Below are positions 28,739 through 39,327 of a stretch of DNA of 64,000 bases, piece after piece. The notes below the pieces were generated by a model. It was not told the DNA's origin. It saw nothing but the letters and a program-made list of their open reading frames with translations, and ran no database searches. A program made the translations under genes and the position numbers. Source of the DNA: a virus; the IMG/VR virus record IMGVR_UViG_3300025655_000022, positions 23,178 to 87,177 of that record. The stretch is one strand, 5' to 3'. Numbering within the stretch: the stretch's first letter is position 1; each line of letters starts with the position of its first letter.

Positions 28739-31700
28739 TTAAATTACTCCACTGTTACTGGTCAATCTTAACTGACTGGATGTCAGTGAATTAACCACTT
28801 GAACGTCATTTACGGTTGCTGCACTAACAAAAATTTCATTAGCCGCAGATTTGATTTCATATAAATTACCAAATTCTTTTGAGGTATCTTTTGGCAACAA
28901 TATCACAGAGCCCAAGATTCCACCCAATTGTTCATGAATATATGCCGATAGTTCGGAAAAATAGAATGTTTCACCAAAGTCCCAGTTATCAATATTAAAG
29001 TATTGGTTAATTGTTTCGATAACACGACTTTTAATTTCGCTTGTGCTGACCACACTGTTTTCAAGTTTAACTACCTTGATAGTGGCTTGCAATGCGGTGT
29101 TTGCTTTGTCACCAAACAACGGTTTAAATTTAACACTATTGAACACCATGTTATCACTTACCATTTTGTAATCATTCAAGGATTCATATGATGTTGTTAA
29201 TTCATCAATGGTGGGTACGTCTGGTTCAAGAACTGTTCCAGTGGTATCCTGAATATATCTTTGATAGTTAGCATAGTACTCTGAAGTAACCAAATATACA
29301 TCAATAATATTGGTCGACCCTGGGTTAATTCTTCTGGAATCTGGACTGTTGTGTCTGTATTGATAAATTAATCCCCCGCGACCAGTGCGAACAATATAAT
29401 CAGTGACTTGCGTTACTGTTCTGACATTAGCAGCAGTTACTGACAACTCAAAAAATTGCTGCTCAGTGGTGGCATAAAATACCTGTCCATCACTATATTC
29501 ATATTTGGCAAGATTGATTGCATCTTGTGTCGGGTATACAGATACTACTGTTCCTTCTGCCAGCGGAACATACCGTTCCAGGTTATCAAAATCTATGGTT
29601 CTTTGGAAAAATGTTAGTTTTTGTGTCGGACTGACATCCGATGCCACAATCAAATCAAAAAAGTCTGGGTCATCTGGAACATTATCATTATCAGTATCTG
29701 ACCAGCTGACTTCAACATTAAAGTCGTTTACAAATCCATCAGTTTCTACAGTTTGTCCTACGATGTCCAGAACTATATCACCAGCAAGTGGGATGTGCGT
29801 ATCTGGCTGGTTGTTGGTTCTGAGTATTTTAATATAGTCATTGATTAGTTTACCAGTCTTTGGATCAAAAATCAGTTGATTGTCATCATAAAAAAATCTG
29901 GTTTGAACAATACTTGAGAAGAAGTATTTTAGCCCTCTGAATGTAACAGTATATGATGTGCCATCACTCGTAAACTTTGCTAGCCAACTAGAATCTAATC
30001 CTGTGCCGGACGTATCTTGTGCATATGTTTGTGCATACGAACCATTTTGGTTTAGATTGGATGATGTTATCAGATACCAGCTGTTGGTTGCATTATCGAA
30101 TCCTATGCCAAAACTTCTGTACAATTCAATCTGAGCAATCATGGATTGCTCTAAACTTGTTGGTAAATCTGATGTAAAATCAGGTATCACAACAGATGCA
30201 ATTGCGCCAGTTGGCACATAATTGTTTAATGTTACTGGACCCACACCGTTGCTATCATTCCCATTGCCGGCATTTGTGCCATCATTCAGTAGCTCTCGTA
30301 TGCTTGCCCAGATATAAGTCTTATCACCAGGTTGACTGGCAGATCCAGTTTGTAATCTGTTGTTCTTATCAAAATATTGACCAGTGGGTGGTACAAATTT
30401 TATTAAACAGCGGGGGGTTAAATATTGTTTTGCTCCATCAAGAGCGGCACCAATTGCAATCGGAGAACCAATGTTGTTCTTAAAATATCCAGTGGTTTCA
30501 TTCACAAGACTGGTACTGAATTGCCAGAACAAACCAGCTGATGTTAGGCTAAATCGATCAAAATTATCATAGTAAAACTGAAGCATACTTCTGGAAGCTA
30601 ACTGTGGTTCAACATCGTTTCGAATAACATTTTCAATGTCATTGACATCCACAAAAGTAAATCCAATCGTGTCAGATGTTTGATCGCGATGGATCATCCC
30701 GTCGTCACCGAACGTATTGATACTGGAATATTTTCCAGTTGGATCAATCAAATCCAGATATCTGCTGGCACCGATGTTTGATCTGTTGACTGCCTTGCTC
30801 TTGATGATTGTGTTAAACTGAGCATAGGGAAAATTATTATAATCTTCGCCATTGACCATTCTGTTTTGCGTATAAAATCTGGCTGGTGCTCTGCGTTTGA
30901 TATCAAGTAGTGCTTCTCTTGATCGACTGTTTGAAATATTTTCCTGTAATCCCAGCGTGAATGTTGCTGTTTCTAATCTGCCTTTGCGACTGACGTAAGT
31001 TAAGCCAACACTTACACTCTGAATTTCGTTGGGATTAATTACATATTCCAAACCATTACTACTGCGTACATAACTTCTGAATGTACCAACTGGTACCTCA
31101 CTGAACACGCCATCACCAAAATTTAGTGTGATCTGATCTGAGTTTCTGGAATCCACACTGAAAAACTTTCTGCCATTAGCACTATTTTGGTTTTGATTTG
31201 TGTAGATATTATCTACTTGTGTCCAGGTTTCTGTTATGTCACCACTGGACGGGTTTATTTTGTATAACCAAATGTCATTATTATTAACACCATTGATATT
31301 GATATCAACTGTTCTGTTATCAATTTTTTCAGGTAAATTGAATTCTCTTGTCTGCAATGTGCCTTGCTTGAAATAGAAAAAATATCCAGTATTTGAACTA
31401 CCAAATCCAAGACCATCATTACGATAAAGAATGTTTAAGTCGCCACCTGGTTGTGGTTGTGGTTCATAGATATAAGTTTTATCCACACTTGATCCACTGA
31501 CAACCTCAAACGGCATGCTAACTCCATCCACAGTTGTTGTAAACGGAATAACTGGCAAAAATCCTGGTGCTAGGTTAATTGTGTATTCACTGGTAGCAAT
31601 ACCTAAAATATCCTGTGTATTTCCTGGTTTACCAACACTCTGACTATTCACCATAATAGCATTCAAAATCGTTCTGAACTGTTCTTGCCAATCGTTGTTA

Positions 31701-32143
31701 GTTCGGTCGTTCCATTTGACTGTTACGTTTGCTAGATTATTTCGATTATAGTCTAAAATGTTTTCAGTCGTGCTAATTGCGGTTACTTTTAGATATCCTC
31801 TGGCTGCTTGATTACGTTTTGGTGTATAACCAACCAATTTAGCTAGGTTAACTACACTATCGCGGCGCTCTGCTGTGTCTAAAAAGTTTTCACGACTGTT
31901 TAAATCTACACGGAACGAAAGGCTTTGTCCCATGAACGCCATGAGATCAAGCATTGCCACAAATTCACTTGACTCAACAAAATCATTGAAGTTTTCTGGG
32001 TAATACTGGCGTAGATAATCTACAAAAGTTTTTCTCAGTGTTTCGAAATTATAACTTTGAAAATCAGCTTCTCTATAATTTTGATAGATTCGTTTCCAAT
32101 CTTCAATACCAAAAATTGTTGTTTGCCGTGAAGTTGTTGCCAT
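28739..32143 (-). CDS. 6: Baseplate wedge protein gp6
   Basis: The 1134-residue protein has the conserved gp6 N-terminal region: a first block around residues 28-50 (FQSYNFETLRKTFVDYLRQY) followed by FNDFVESSEFVAMLDLMAF and SFRVDLNSRENFLDTAERRD. gp6 dimers form the continuous ring that joins the T4 baseplate wedges and rearranges on contraction. T4 gp6 is about 660 residues; aquatic T4-like versions are longer, as here. A late promoter lies at 32172-32178 in the short gap upstream, so gp6 and the giant protein have their own late start. The next gene follows after 3 bases. Confidence 0.9.
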   Translation of the reverse strand: MATTSRQTTIFGIEDWKRIYQNYREADFQSYNFETLRKTFVDYLRQYYPENFNDFVESSEFVAMLDLMAFMGQSLSFRVDLNSRENFLDTAERRDSVVNLAKLVGYTPKRNQAARGYLKVTAISTTENILDYNRNNLANVTVKWNDRTNNDWQEQFRTILNAIMVNSQSVGKPGNTQDILGIATSEYTINLAPGFLPVIPFTTTVDGVSMPFEVVSGSSVDKTYIYEPQPQPGGDLNILYRNDGLGFGSSNTGYFFYFKQGTLQTREFNLPEKIDNRTVDININGVNNNDIWLYKINPSSGDITETWTQVDNIYTNQNQNSANGRKFFSVDSRNSDQITLNFGDGVFSEVPVGTFRSYVRSSNGLEYVINPNEIQSVSVGLTYVSRKGRLETATFTLGLQENISNSRSREALLDIKRRAPARFYTQNRMVNGEDYNNFPYAQFNTIIKSKAVNRSNIGASRYLDLIDPTGKYSSINTFGDDGMIHRDQTSDTIGFTFVDVNDIENVIRNDVEPQLASRSMLQFYYDNFDRFSLTSAGLFWQFSTSLVNETTGYFKNNIGSPIAIGAALDGAKQYLTPRCLIKFVPPTGQYFDKNNRLQTGSASQPGDKTYIWASIRELLNDGTNAGNGNDSNGVGPVTLNNYVPTGAIASVVIPDFTSDLPTSLEQSMIAQIELYRSFGIGFDNATNSWYLITSSNLNQNGSYAQTYAQDTSGTGLDSSWLAKFTSDGTSYTVTFRGLKYFFSSIVQTRFFYDDNQLIFDPKTGKLINDYIKILRTNNQPDTHIPLAGDIVLDIVGQTVETDGFVNDFNVEVSWSDTDNDNVPDDPDFFDLIVASDVSPTQKLTFFQRTIDFDNLERYVPLAEGTVVSVYPTQDAINLAKYEYSDGQVFYATTEQQFFELSVTAANVRTVTQVTDYIVRTGRGGLIYQYRHNSPDSRRINPGSTNIIDVYLVTSEYYANYQRYIQDTTGTVLEPDVPTIDELTTSYESLNDYKMVSDNMVFNSVKFKPLFGDKANTALQATIKVVKLENSVVSTSEIKSRVIETINQYFNIDNWDFGETFYFSELSAYIHEQLGGILGSVILLPKDTSKEFGNLYEIKSAANEIFVSAATVNDVQVVNSLTSSQLRLTSNSGVI

Positions 32144-32171
32144 ATTATAAACTCTTGCTATTTAATAGCAT

Positions 32172-32178
32172 TATTTAT
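32172..32178 (-). promoter_or_regulatory. T4-type late promoter (CATAAATAATG) upstream of gp6
   Basis: The - strand reads GCCATAAATAATGCT, 29 bases before ATG 32143 in the only gap of this operon (32144-32199). The core matches gp55-dependent late promoters, and the flanks match the sites at 15477 and 41817. Confidence 0.75.
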
Positions 32179-32199
32179 GGCATTAATAATGTGCGCAGT

Positions 32200-32574
32200 T
32201 TATACAACCTGCACTGTATTATCGTCTTGATCAAACATGAAATTGATAGTTTCTGGTGAAACGTTTGGGTTAATAATTATCACCAGTTCAAGATTTACTG
32301 TGTTATTTAGAGAAGATACAACAACATCAACTACTTCTACTCTGGGATCATAGGTCGTTATGCGTTGAATTTCAGCAGTTATTTGCCGTATTACTTCCGG
32401 TGTGTTGGCTTCAAATATAAAATTCCAGATTCTGGTACCAACATCAGGTTTACCAGGCAATTCACCTTCTCTGATAGACAGAATGTTTAACAAATCTCGT
32501 ATTACCAGATCTCTGTCAGTAACTGTGAACTTTTTATATCGATTAACGGTGCTAAAGCCTTTGAATCTTGCCAT
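32200..32574 (-). CDS. 25: Baseplate wedge protein gp25 (lysozyme-like fold)
   Basis: The 124-residue protein is the right length for gp25 and has its conserved core: RDLLNILSIREGELPGKPDVGTR (split here as ILSIREGE and GKPDVGTRIWNFIFE), then ITTYDPRVEVVDV. gp25 is a small wedge component with a degenerate lysozyme-like fold, shared with contractile injection systems. Its start overlaps the stop of the gene at 32574 by one base. Confidence 0.9.
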   Translation of the reverse strand: MARFKGFSTVNRYKKFTVTDRDLVIRDLLNILSIREGELPGKPDVGTRIWNFIFEANTPEVIRQITAEIQRITTYDPRVEVVDVVVSSLNNTVNLELVIIINPNVSPETINFMFDQDDNTVQVV

Positions 32575-33752
32575 TATACTATTGTTCCTGTATTACTATT
32601 TACTGTATGACAGATCCATTTTCCACCAGCATTTTCGCATTCTGATTGCGTGGGTGCTATCAGAGTTGGATCGCTACAGGAGCACACTGTAATGGGGTTA
32701 TCAGTGTTGACATTATCATTGTTTACCAGGCCACTCAAACTTGGAAGTTGAAATGAAGCTGCGTTAACTATGCCGGTATAATTTGGCACCGGTACTTTGG
32801 GATTGTCAATAAGACCAATTACAGATGTGTCGACTCCAGTACGATTAACTGTTTGGGTAACTGCCGGTGGGGTATAAGTTACTGGGCCGCTGCTGCCTCC
32901 AAAAAGTCCACCAAGTCCTCCAAGAAGCCCACTAAACCCACCGAGAACATTACTTAATGCTCCAGAAACACTACCAATTAAATTTCCAGCGACATCACTA
33001 ATGGCGCTAATGCCACCGATACTTCCAGCTAGTTCACTAATACTTCCACTAATACCGCCAACAACGTCAGATATTGCGCCGGTTGCATCATTCAATAACG
33101 TACCACCACTGGTAAACATTGATGTGAGTTTAGTATCCACAAAATCGACTGAAAATTGTGCGCCGCGGGCAATTGAATCCATGTTCAACGATTCATCTGC
33201 ACTTAGCCCTTCACCAAGCACACTTCCGGAATCCCCTAATCCCAACCAATCTTTAGTTGGCCCGATACCATGATCGCCTACCACACTCGTGACGCTTGCT
33301 ACTACATCTGGAGACTCAAGCCCGCTAATAATTTTATTTGATTGTAATGTGTTTAACCCTTGCCCGAGTATATCTGACTGCATAGACGTTTGTATGCTAC
33401 TACTTCCCAATACGTCTGATGCTGCACCAATACCATCTTTTCCAGTCCAAACCGTGGGACTGTTTAACACATTGGATAATGCACCAGGATCATCTAAGAA
33501 CCTATCAACTGTTCCTGGTTTAATGTATCCTGCATCTTCAAGCGCCTGTGGTTTTAAACCATACTTTCCTAATCCAGTAGTTGAACTAATAGTATTAACC
33601 ATTTCATCAACAGACAGGGTGTTTGCACTAGCTACAGTTTTTGATTTCTGTGCTAATACTGTTCCAAGTTGATCGGTGCTCACTGATCCAACTGATTCAA
33701 TAACACGATCTTGGTTAGCTAAGTCTGCAATATCTACGTTTAATATAGTCAT
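32574..33752 (-). CDS. Baseplate-region virion protein, Gly/Ser-rich, cysteine-rich tail
   Basis: The 392-residue protein lies between gp25 and gp5 with single-base overlaps on both sides, so it belongs to the baseplate operon. It contains GLGKYGLKPQALEDAGYIKPGT near residues 60-81, a long run of Gly/Ser/Ile/Ala (VGGISGSISELAGSIGG) near 225-290, and a C-terminal CSCSDPTLIAPTQSECENAGG with four or more cysteines that could bind a metal or form disulfides. No known enzyme domain is seen. A tail-tip or baseplate structural role is inferred from position. The glycine-rich run could be a flexible or membrane-interacting segment. Confidence 0.55.
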   Translation of the reverse strand: MTILNVDIADLANQDRVIESVGSVSTDQLGTVLAQKSKTVASANTLSVDEMVNTISSTTGLGKYGLKPQALEDAGYIKPGTVDRFLDDPGALSNVLNSPTVWTGKDGIGAASDVLGSSSIQTSMQSDILGQGLNTLQSNKIISGLESPDVVASVTSVVGDHGIGPTKDWLGLGDSGSVLGEGLSADESLNMDSIARGAQFSVDFVDTKLTSMFTSGGTLLNDATGAISDVVGGISGSISELAGSIGGISAISDVAGNLIGSVSGALSNVLGGFSGLLGGLGGLFGGSSGPVTYTPPAVTQTVNRTGVDTSVIGLIDNPKVPVPNYTGIVNAASFQLPSLSGLVNNDNVNTDNPITVCSCSDPTLIAPTQSECENAGGKWICHTVNSNTGTIV

Positions 33753-35263
33753 TATTCTGGTCTAACTCCTATGGAGGAAATTTCATTTAATTTATTAATT
33801 ACATTGTCACTTGGCGGAACTTCACCCGCACCATCATATTGAACGTTAGTTGATACACCTTTGTTGTGGTGTACATACGGTTCATGCGTTGGTGCCCGTG
33901 TTACGATGCTATCCAATAACCCTTCCCCACTGGACCATCCAGAATCCGAGTGTTTGGTATCTGGTAGCTTAGATCTGGCAGCATATACTGGTGGAGCACT
34001 GGGTAGACTTGGACCTGTGTTTAATAATACAAATGCACCATTGACCGCAGTTGGACCAGTTGCACTTAAACTTGCCGCAGTAGTTCCAGCTAATCCTAAT
34101 GTTCCGTCACTCTTTACACTGATTGCTTTGGTGCTATACATGTTTACACTTTTTTCGCCTAACAGACTTACAATACCTTCTGAATTTAAAATAGTTGCTT
34201 TTTTACTGTGCAAGTTCAGTGCTTGGCCAGCAAATAAGTTTAAATTTTGATCGGCGTGTATGTTAACATCTCCCTGAGAACGCAAATTAATTGAATTGGC
34301 GGCATACACATCAACGGTACCCTCTTTGCCCAATTCCACCCATGACTGGCCATTTGCGTGAATAATGTGTATGCAATTTCCATCATCACTCAGCAGAATC
34401 TGATGACCTTTGCCAGTTCTGATACGTACCAGATTATCATTACCAGTTAGGTCTCCATCATCCATTACAAAACTGTGACCGCTACGTCTGCCAACGACCT
34501 TTACATCATCCGGAGTCATTGCGCCTGATCGCAAACTTTGCTGAATATTGTATTCAGATGCGCCACTTTCATAGATAGGTCTGCCAGGAGTATTGATACC
34601 GAATGTTGCACTGGGCGATTCTCTGTACGCACTGGAACCAATTGGCCCTCGAACGGGATCTTTGATTAGACCTTGCTGGTACATCACGGCCGCAGTGTAG
34701 CTATGTACTGGTCTGGTTTGTGCAAAACTACGTGAATCTTCACGAATTTCTGTGTTCTGGTTGTTGATCTCTGTAACGGGCAGTCGGGTAGCACCAGCAT
34801 ATCTTTTCTGCTCTTCTGAATTGTTAAATTCAAAATTAGAACTAGCTCCCACTGCTGGAACCATGTGCATCAGGTCTGGATCTGGAATTGCACCAACGTA
34901 GTAGCCCTGACTCTGATCGCCAGCCACAAAAAAGCATAATACTTTGACACCAACATCAGGCACAGTAAACCACATTCCATAACTATGACTGTTGCCAACG
35001 TATTGTCCTTGGCCTTGACTGGTTCCTGACTGTTGCGTGTTCCCAAAGAATGGACTCAGATATCTAACTGTTCTCCAAGATGTTTGATCACTTTTATCGT
35101 CTGCACCAAATTCTGGAATATAAACCTGAACACGACCAATACGTGCCGGGTCGTGATTGTTCATGACTTCACCAATAAACGGTCCGGTTTCAGTAGGAAA
35201 CCCACCGCGATCTATGCGATAACTTCCTGGGCGGCCTCTGCTACTTTGTAAATTTTCTGCCAT
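33752..35263 (-). CDS. 5: Baseplate hub/spike protein gp5-like, no lysozyme domain
   Basis: The 503-residue protein has an OB-fold start (PFIGEVMNNHDPARIGRVQVYIPEFG, read in two parts) and MWFTVPDVGVKVLCFFVAGD, typical of gp5/VgrG-type spikes. The C-terminal half has the trimeric beta-helix needle repeats from about residue 275 to 397 (SINLRSQGDVNIHADQNLNL, AGQALNLHSKKATILNSEG). T4 gp5 carries a lysozyme between these domains; here the region between them shows no lysozyme-like motif. The protein probably forms the puncturing needle but does not itself degrade peptidoglycan. It lies between the 35289 gene and the 32574 gene. Confidence 0.8.
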   Translation of the reverse strand: MAENLQSSRGRPGSYRIDRGGFPTETGPFIGEVMNNHDPARIGRVQVYIPEFGADDKSDQTSWRTVRYLSPFFGNTQQSGTSQGQGQYVGNSHSYGMWFTVPDVGVKVLCFFVAGDQSQGYYVGAIPDPDLMHMVPAVGASSNFEFNNSEEQKRYAGATRLPVTEINNQNTEIREDSRSFAQTRPVHSYTAAVMYQQGLIKDPVRGPIGSSAYRESPSATFGINTPGRPIYESGASEYNIQQSLRSGAMTPDDVKVVGRRSGHSFVMDDGDLTGNDNLVRIRTGKGHQILLSDDGNCIHIIHANGQSWVELGKEGTVDVYAANSINLRSQGDVNIHADQNLNLFAGQALNLHSKKATILNSEGIVSLLGEKSVNMYSTKAISVKSDGTLGLAGTTAASLSATGPTAVNGAFVLLNTGPSLPSAPPVYAARSKLPDTKHSDSGWSSGEGLLDSIVTRAPTHEPYVHHNKGVSTNVQYDGAGEVPPSDNVINKLNEISSIGVRPE

Positions 35264-35288
35264 AATCTTAATTATTCTCTGTTATATT

Positions 35289-38200
35289 TTAACCCTTAAT
35301 AAATTTTCCAGTCTTTTCATCATAGTATCCTTCTTCGGCGGTAGTATCGGTTACGGGATCATAATTAACACGTATACGCTGATTTAAGTATGGATCATAT
35401 GCATCATAGGAAATTGGTTGTCCAGAATCAATTGCTTGTACCTGCGCATCAAGTTCTGCTTGCGTGCGGCCACTAATATTCTTGCCTTTATAATAATACA
35501 TTTGATCAGTGCCTTCAGTTAACGGGTCTGGAGTTACACCTTCTGGTATTCGCTGAAGCGTTTCTGGTTCTGTCCAGCCTGGTCCACTCTTGGGAACTGT
35601 TGGTAATGTGAATGCTGTGTTTGCTTGTTCTGCTGGAATGTCGTTATATTTGGGTGGTAACTCTGTCTGAGTTTGGGGTTCAGGATTATCTGACAGAACT
35701 GGACTTGTATTGTTTTGCGCATACACTGGTGGAGTTTCGACAACTGCTGTGGAAATCTCCTGAGCCGGCTCAGCATCATTATTATAAAAATCAGCAGCGG
35801 CTTCTGCGTCGCCATCAAACATATCCAGTACTTCTGCATCGGTGCTCCATTCTGGCATACCATAATCAGCTGGATCTTGTACCTTGATTGGTGTGCCATC
35901 AGAACTTGCTTTGCCTCCACTAAGACTTGCTGATATATCACTGGTTGATATGTCAGCATCATGCGCAGTAGCAATAATGTTTGCCTGCCGGCGATCTTCT
36001 CGTATTCTGGCCTGAGCGCCTGTGCGTAATCCGCCTGACACCCGTTCAACATTTGGATCATCCAGGTAGGTCATTAGTGTGCCTTCTAATCTTTGCTTGA
36101 ACTCTCCCTTGGATAACACGGTTGTAATAGTGTTTGCACGGTATACTAAACTTAATGAACCACCGCTGTAAGGTGTATCAGTTCTGAGTGTGTTTGGTTT
36201 ATAGTTAATATCCATGAGACCATCTGGACGATAGTCACCAGCAGTATTGTACTTGATGCCAAACAATACTTCACTAGCATCGTAATTTATCGAACCATCA
36301 GTCATAAACGGGCCCAACCCAACATCTGACAATGCCACATCTGGACTATAAAAAATTTCGCTCTGTGCCATCCAGTCAGGGTCACCTAAAATCTCAACTG
36401 TTGCGTTGGCTTGATCAGCCGGGCTATACAGCAGGCTGGCAATGTTGGCAGCGATTTCACCACTCTTACTTCCAGTTCCGCCCAATGCACTTTCGTTGGA
36501 GCGTGGCATGTAATAATTCTTGGTGATGTGAATTGTGTTGGTTTGTGGCATTGATTCAGATGCACCAGTTACGCCCAGTGCCTGCTGATAATACAAATAA
36601 TTATATGACTGTGAAAAACTCAAAATCTCTGTGTTCTGACCAGTGAACCAATAGTCATACTGTTTGTGTACTCCACGATACAGTGGCGGACCAATATAAG
36701 GCGTTCGCAATGAGGTAACATTGTATCTGCTGATTACATAATGTATTCTGTATGCATAATCGTTGGTTTTGTTATCATATTTTATAGGTACAATTTTTGT
36801 TCTGATTTTATACCACATGAATGGATTTTTCTTTCCATCAGTATTAAATTTAACTTCACCAGTAACTCGATCCACATATACGTTTGTTTGTGATGAAATA
36901 TAAGTGCTATTTTTGAGTACATATTCAATTGCCTGAATAATACTGGTGCCAGCCGGTATGGTATAGATTTGGCTGGATTTTTGAACAGAATTTTTATTGG
37001 TATCCAGTTGATTTGCAGGATCATCCTTGGTTGGCGGCATGCCAGTGTTGCTTTTGGCTGTGTTACCGGAAGCCAATACCTCAGCATCGGCAATTGATTC
37101 ATGCTCAAATTCTATCACAAATTCATTGGGATAAGTCTGTTTTTTGTCTGGGGCATTGCCTGAAATTCTTTTCTGGTGTGCATTTAATGCTTCGGTTAGC
37201 CCTTTAAAAATTAATCGTTTGGTGGGATCTACGTTTGCGCCCTGTCGTTCCAGAGATTCAGACAATTGCACTGAAGCTGCACCACCAGCATCTTGTATTT
37301 GACCAGACAAAATGTCCTTTACTGTACCACCGATTAATTCAACATTGAATGGTATGTGTGAATGAGTATCACTAAATGGTAGCACACTTTGTGGTGCTGC
37401 GGCTTCACAGGTATATTCCACTAAGTTATCAGTTAGCTGGAATGTAATTCCCTTAAAGATGAACGGAATGAATTTTTCTGTGACTGCGTTTGGATCGCTG
37501 GTGGGTTCTCTTTTTTTCAGTGTACTTCCACTAACTGGATTTCCATATTCATCATATCCATAAAAGCGCACCACCATCAGATAATTTTGCGCAGCATAGT
37601 TAATGTGTCCTGGTTTGGCACCTTCACGTTCCATGTACTCGGTAACAGCGGCATGTAGTCTTTCTAAAAAACTAAGTCCGTTGGGTTCTAAAATTTTAAA
37701 CCTAATTTCAAACATGTTGTGTGCTGCCTGACTGCTCTGCCCACTTACTAGACCTTTGAGTTCAATATCATCAATATAAAAATCAACATCAAAGTGTTTG
37801 CTTCTGACTGCACCAAAATTACCTATATTTTCTGATGGATTTGTGCTGGAATTAGCACCGCCACTTTGTAGTATTAGTGTCATGCCGTTGACACTTTTGG
37901 TTCCTGAACTTATTAATTCTGCATAGCGTTGAGCACTTAATGCATATACACTGACCGAATAGGTCATAGTTGAAAACTTTTTAAAAATATTTTCAGTTGG
38001 AATGATATTTGGAAAAAATTCTCCAGGTATTGACACATTGCCATCAGCACTGGTGTTGTTTTGTTTAGTTACAGAATCAGCACTAATTTCTGGTGTTGTT
38101 TGTCCAACAACAAATTCTGGTGATATTCCAAACCCTGTACCAGCATCTTCGGCAAAACTTAGTTGAGATGCTGGATCAACTCCTGCCTGTGTAGGACTGA

Positions 38201-39326
38201 TTGGTGTTGTTCCTGAAACTGGAATTTGTGTGGCAGCATTTTGGCCGTCTACTGATACCGGAGATGTTACACCAGAATTTTCTAGCAATGGATCTGTGAT
38301 TATTTCTGCATTTTCGGCATATTCAAGTTGATCTCCACGCACAATTGCACCTGCGCTATCAATTGGCACTGCTGTTTCAGCCAAAGATAACTGATCATTG
38401 TTTGCTGAGTATGATTGTGTTGTTGTGTTGCCCACGGTGCCTGGCAAGGCAGTGATGTTGGCACCGGGTTCTAGTTTAATTTCAGTATTTGGCGGCACAA
38501 CAGCTACACCACCTTGCGACACAACATATCTGCCATTGGCATCTTGTGTAACACCTGTGCCTAGCTGCGCATTGGTTGCAAGATCTGGTGTAATGTATAA
38601 ATTCCCGTCTGCTGCCAGAGATACCTGCGCCAATGGACCAGCTTCAACACTACCAGTGGTTGGATTAAATTCATTTGCACGAGATGGCACAATAACCGGA
38701 GCAGCATCTGGTAGAACATTGACATTTCCCAGTGCCGGATTTGAATCTATGTTTGCATTTATTGCTGACCCTGGCATACCAATTGTGACTGCGTTATTTC
38801 CAACAGTCACAGCTTGTTCTGCTGTTCTCACGGCCGGTGCTTCAGTAACTGGTACATTTGCAGTTGCATCCTGACCAATTACACGTGTATTTGCATCTGT
38901 AATCCTGCCAGAAACATTTGATACAGCCGGAGTACCTTCAACATTTTGTACTGGCGGTAGAGCAGGTGATTGTGCAGGAGTCGAATAATCAATAACTGGT
39001 GCAACGATGGGCGCACTGAGACCAGTTTGAGCAGGGGGCAATACTCCGTATTGTGAATTTGATGGTGTGGGTTTCACTTCTGCAGACGGGGCACGAGATA
39101 TCCCGCCAACCGATCCTTCACCCTGTTTCCATGCAAAATATGAATCTGAACCGGTAGCAGGAATGGGTGTTAATCCAGGATTACCAATAAAAATTCTGGG
39201 TACTGTTCCTGCATTTCCAGTATCAGGACTTACCTCAATTGCGCTGACCACATTTCCAGCAGAGTCTCTGACCACACTGGTCCACACATCACCATTACGG
39301 TCAACATAATAATTTGAATCAGCCAC
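35289..39326 (-). CDS. Large baseplate structural protein (possible hub role)
   Basis: The 1345-residue protein has an N-terminal Pro/Thr/Ala-rich low-complexity region (about residues 1-430) with repeated short segments. From about 448 there is a folded part (MTYSVSVYALSAQRYAELI, DVDFYIDDIELKGLVSGQ, LEPNGLSFLERLHAAV), and the C-terminus is again low complexity. Position next to gp5 and gp53 and the folded part suggest a hub-type protein related in role to T4 gp27, but this is inferred; no clear gp27 signature was found. It is 2 bases after gp53. The low-complexity ends are unusual and might be flexible linkers. Confidence 0.5.
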   Translation of the reverse strand: MADSNYYVDRNGDVWTSVVRDSAGNVVSAIEVSPDTGNAGTVPRIFIGNPGLTPIPATGSDSYFAWKQGEGSVGGISRAPSAEVKPTPSNSQYGVLPPAQTGLSAPIVAPVIDYSTPAQSPALPPVQNVEGTPAVSNVSGRITDANTRVIGQDATANVPVTEAPAVRTAEQAVTVGNNAVTIGMPGSAINANIDSNPALGNVNVLPDAAPVIVPSRANEFNPTTGSVEAGPLAQVSLAADGNLYITPDLATNAQLGTGVTQDANGRYVVSQGGVAVVPPNTEIKLEPGANITALPGTVGNTTTQSYSANNDQLSLAETAVPIDSAGAIVRGDQLEYAENAEIITDPLLENSGVTSPVSVDGQNAATQIPVSGTTPISPTQAGVDPASQLSFAEDAGTGFGISPEFVVGQTTPEISADSVTKQNNTSADGNVSIPGEFFPNIIPTENIFKKFSTMTYSVSVYALSAQRYAELISSGTKSVNGMTLILQSGGANSSTNPSENIGNFGAVRSKHFDVDFYIDDIELKGLVSGQSSQAAHNMFEIRFKILEPNGLSFLERLHAAVTEYMEREGAKPGHINYAAQNYLMVVRFYGYDEYGNPVSGSTLKKREPTSDPNAVTEKFIPFIFKGITFQLTDNLVEYTCEAAAPQSVLPFSDTHSHIPFNVELIGGTVKDILSGQIQDAGGAASVQLSESLERQGANVDPTKRLIFKGLTEALNAHQKRISGNAPDKKQTYPNEFVIEFEHESIADAEVLASGNTAKSNTGMPPTKDDPANQLDTNKNSVQKSSQIYTIPAGTSIIQAIEYVLKNSTYISSQTNVYVDRVTGEVKFNTDGKKNPFMWYKIRTKIVPIKYDNKTNDYAYRIHYVISRYNVTSLRTPYIGPPLYRGVHKQYDYWFTGQNTEILSFSQSYNYLYYQQALGVTGASESMPQTNTIHITKNYYMPRSNESALGGTGSKSGEIAANIASLLYSPADQANATVEILGDPDWMAQSEIFYSPDVALSDVGLGPFMTDGSINYDASEVLFGIKYNTAGDYRPDGLMDINYKPNTLRTDTPYSGGSLSLVYRANTITTVLSKGEFKQRLEGTLMTYLDDPNVERVSGGLRTGAQARIREDRRQANIIATAHDADISTSDISASLSGGKASSDGTPIKVQDPADYGMPEWSTDAEVLDMFDGDAEAAADFYNNDAEPAQEISTAVVETPPVYAQNNTSPVLSDNPEPQTQTELPPKYNDIPAEQANTAFTLPTVPKSGPGWTEPETLQRIPEGVTPDPLTEGTDQMYYYKGKNISGRTQAELDAQVQAIDSGQPISYDAYDPYLNQRIRVNYDPVTDTTAEEGYYDEKTGKFIKG

Positions 39327-39327
39327 G

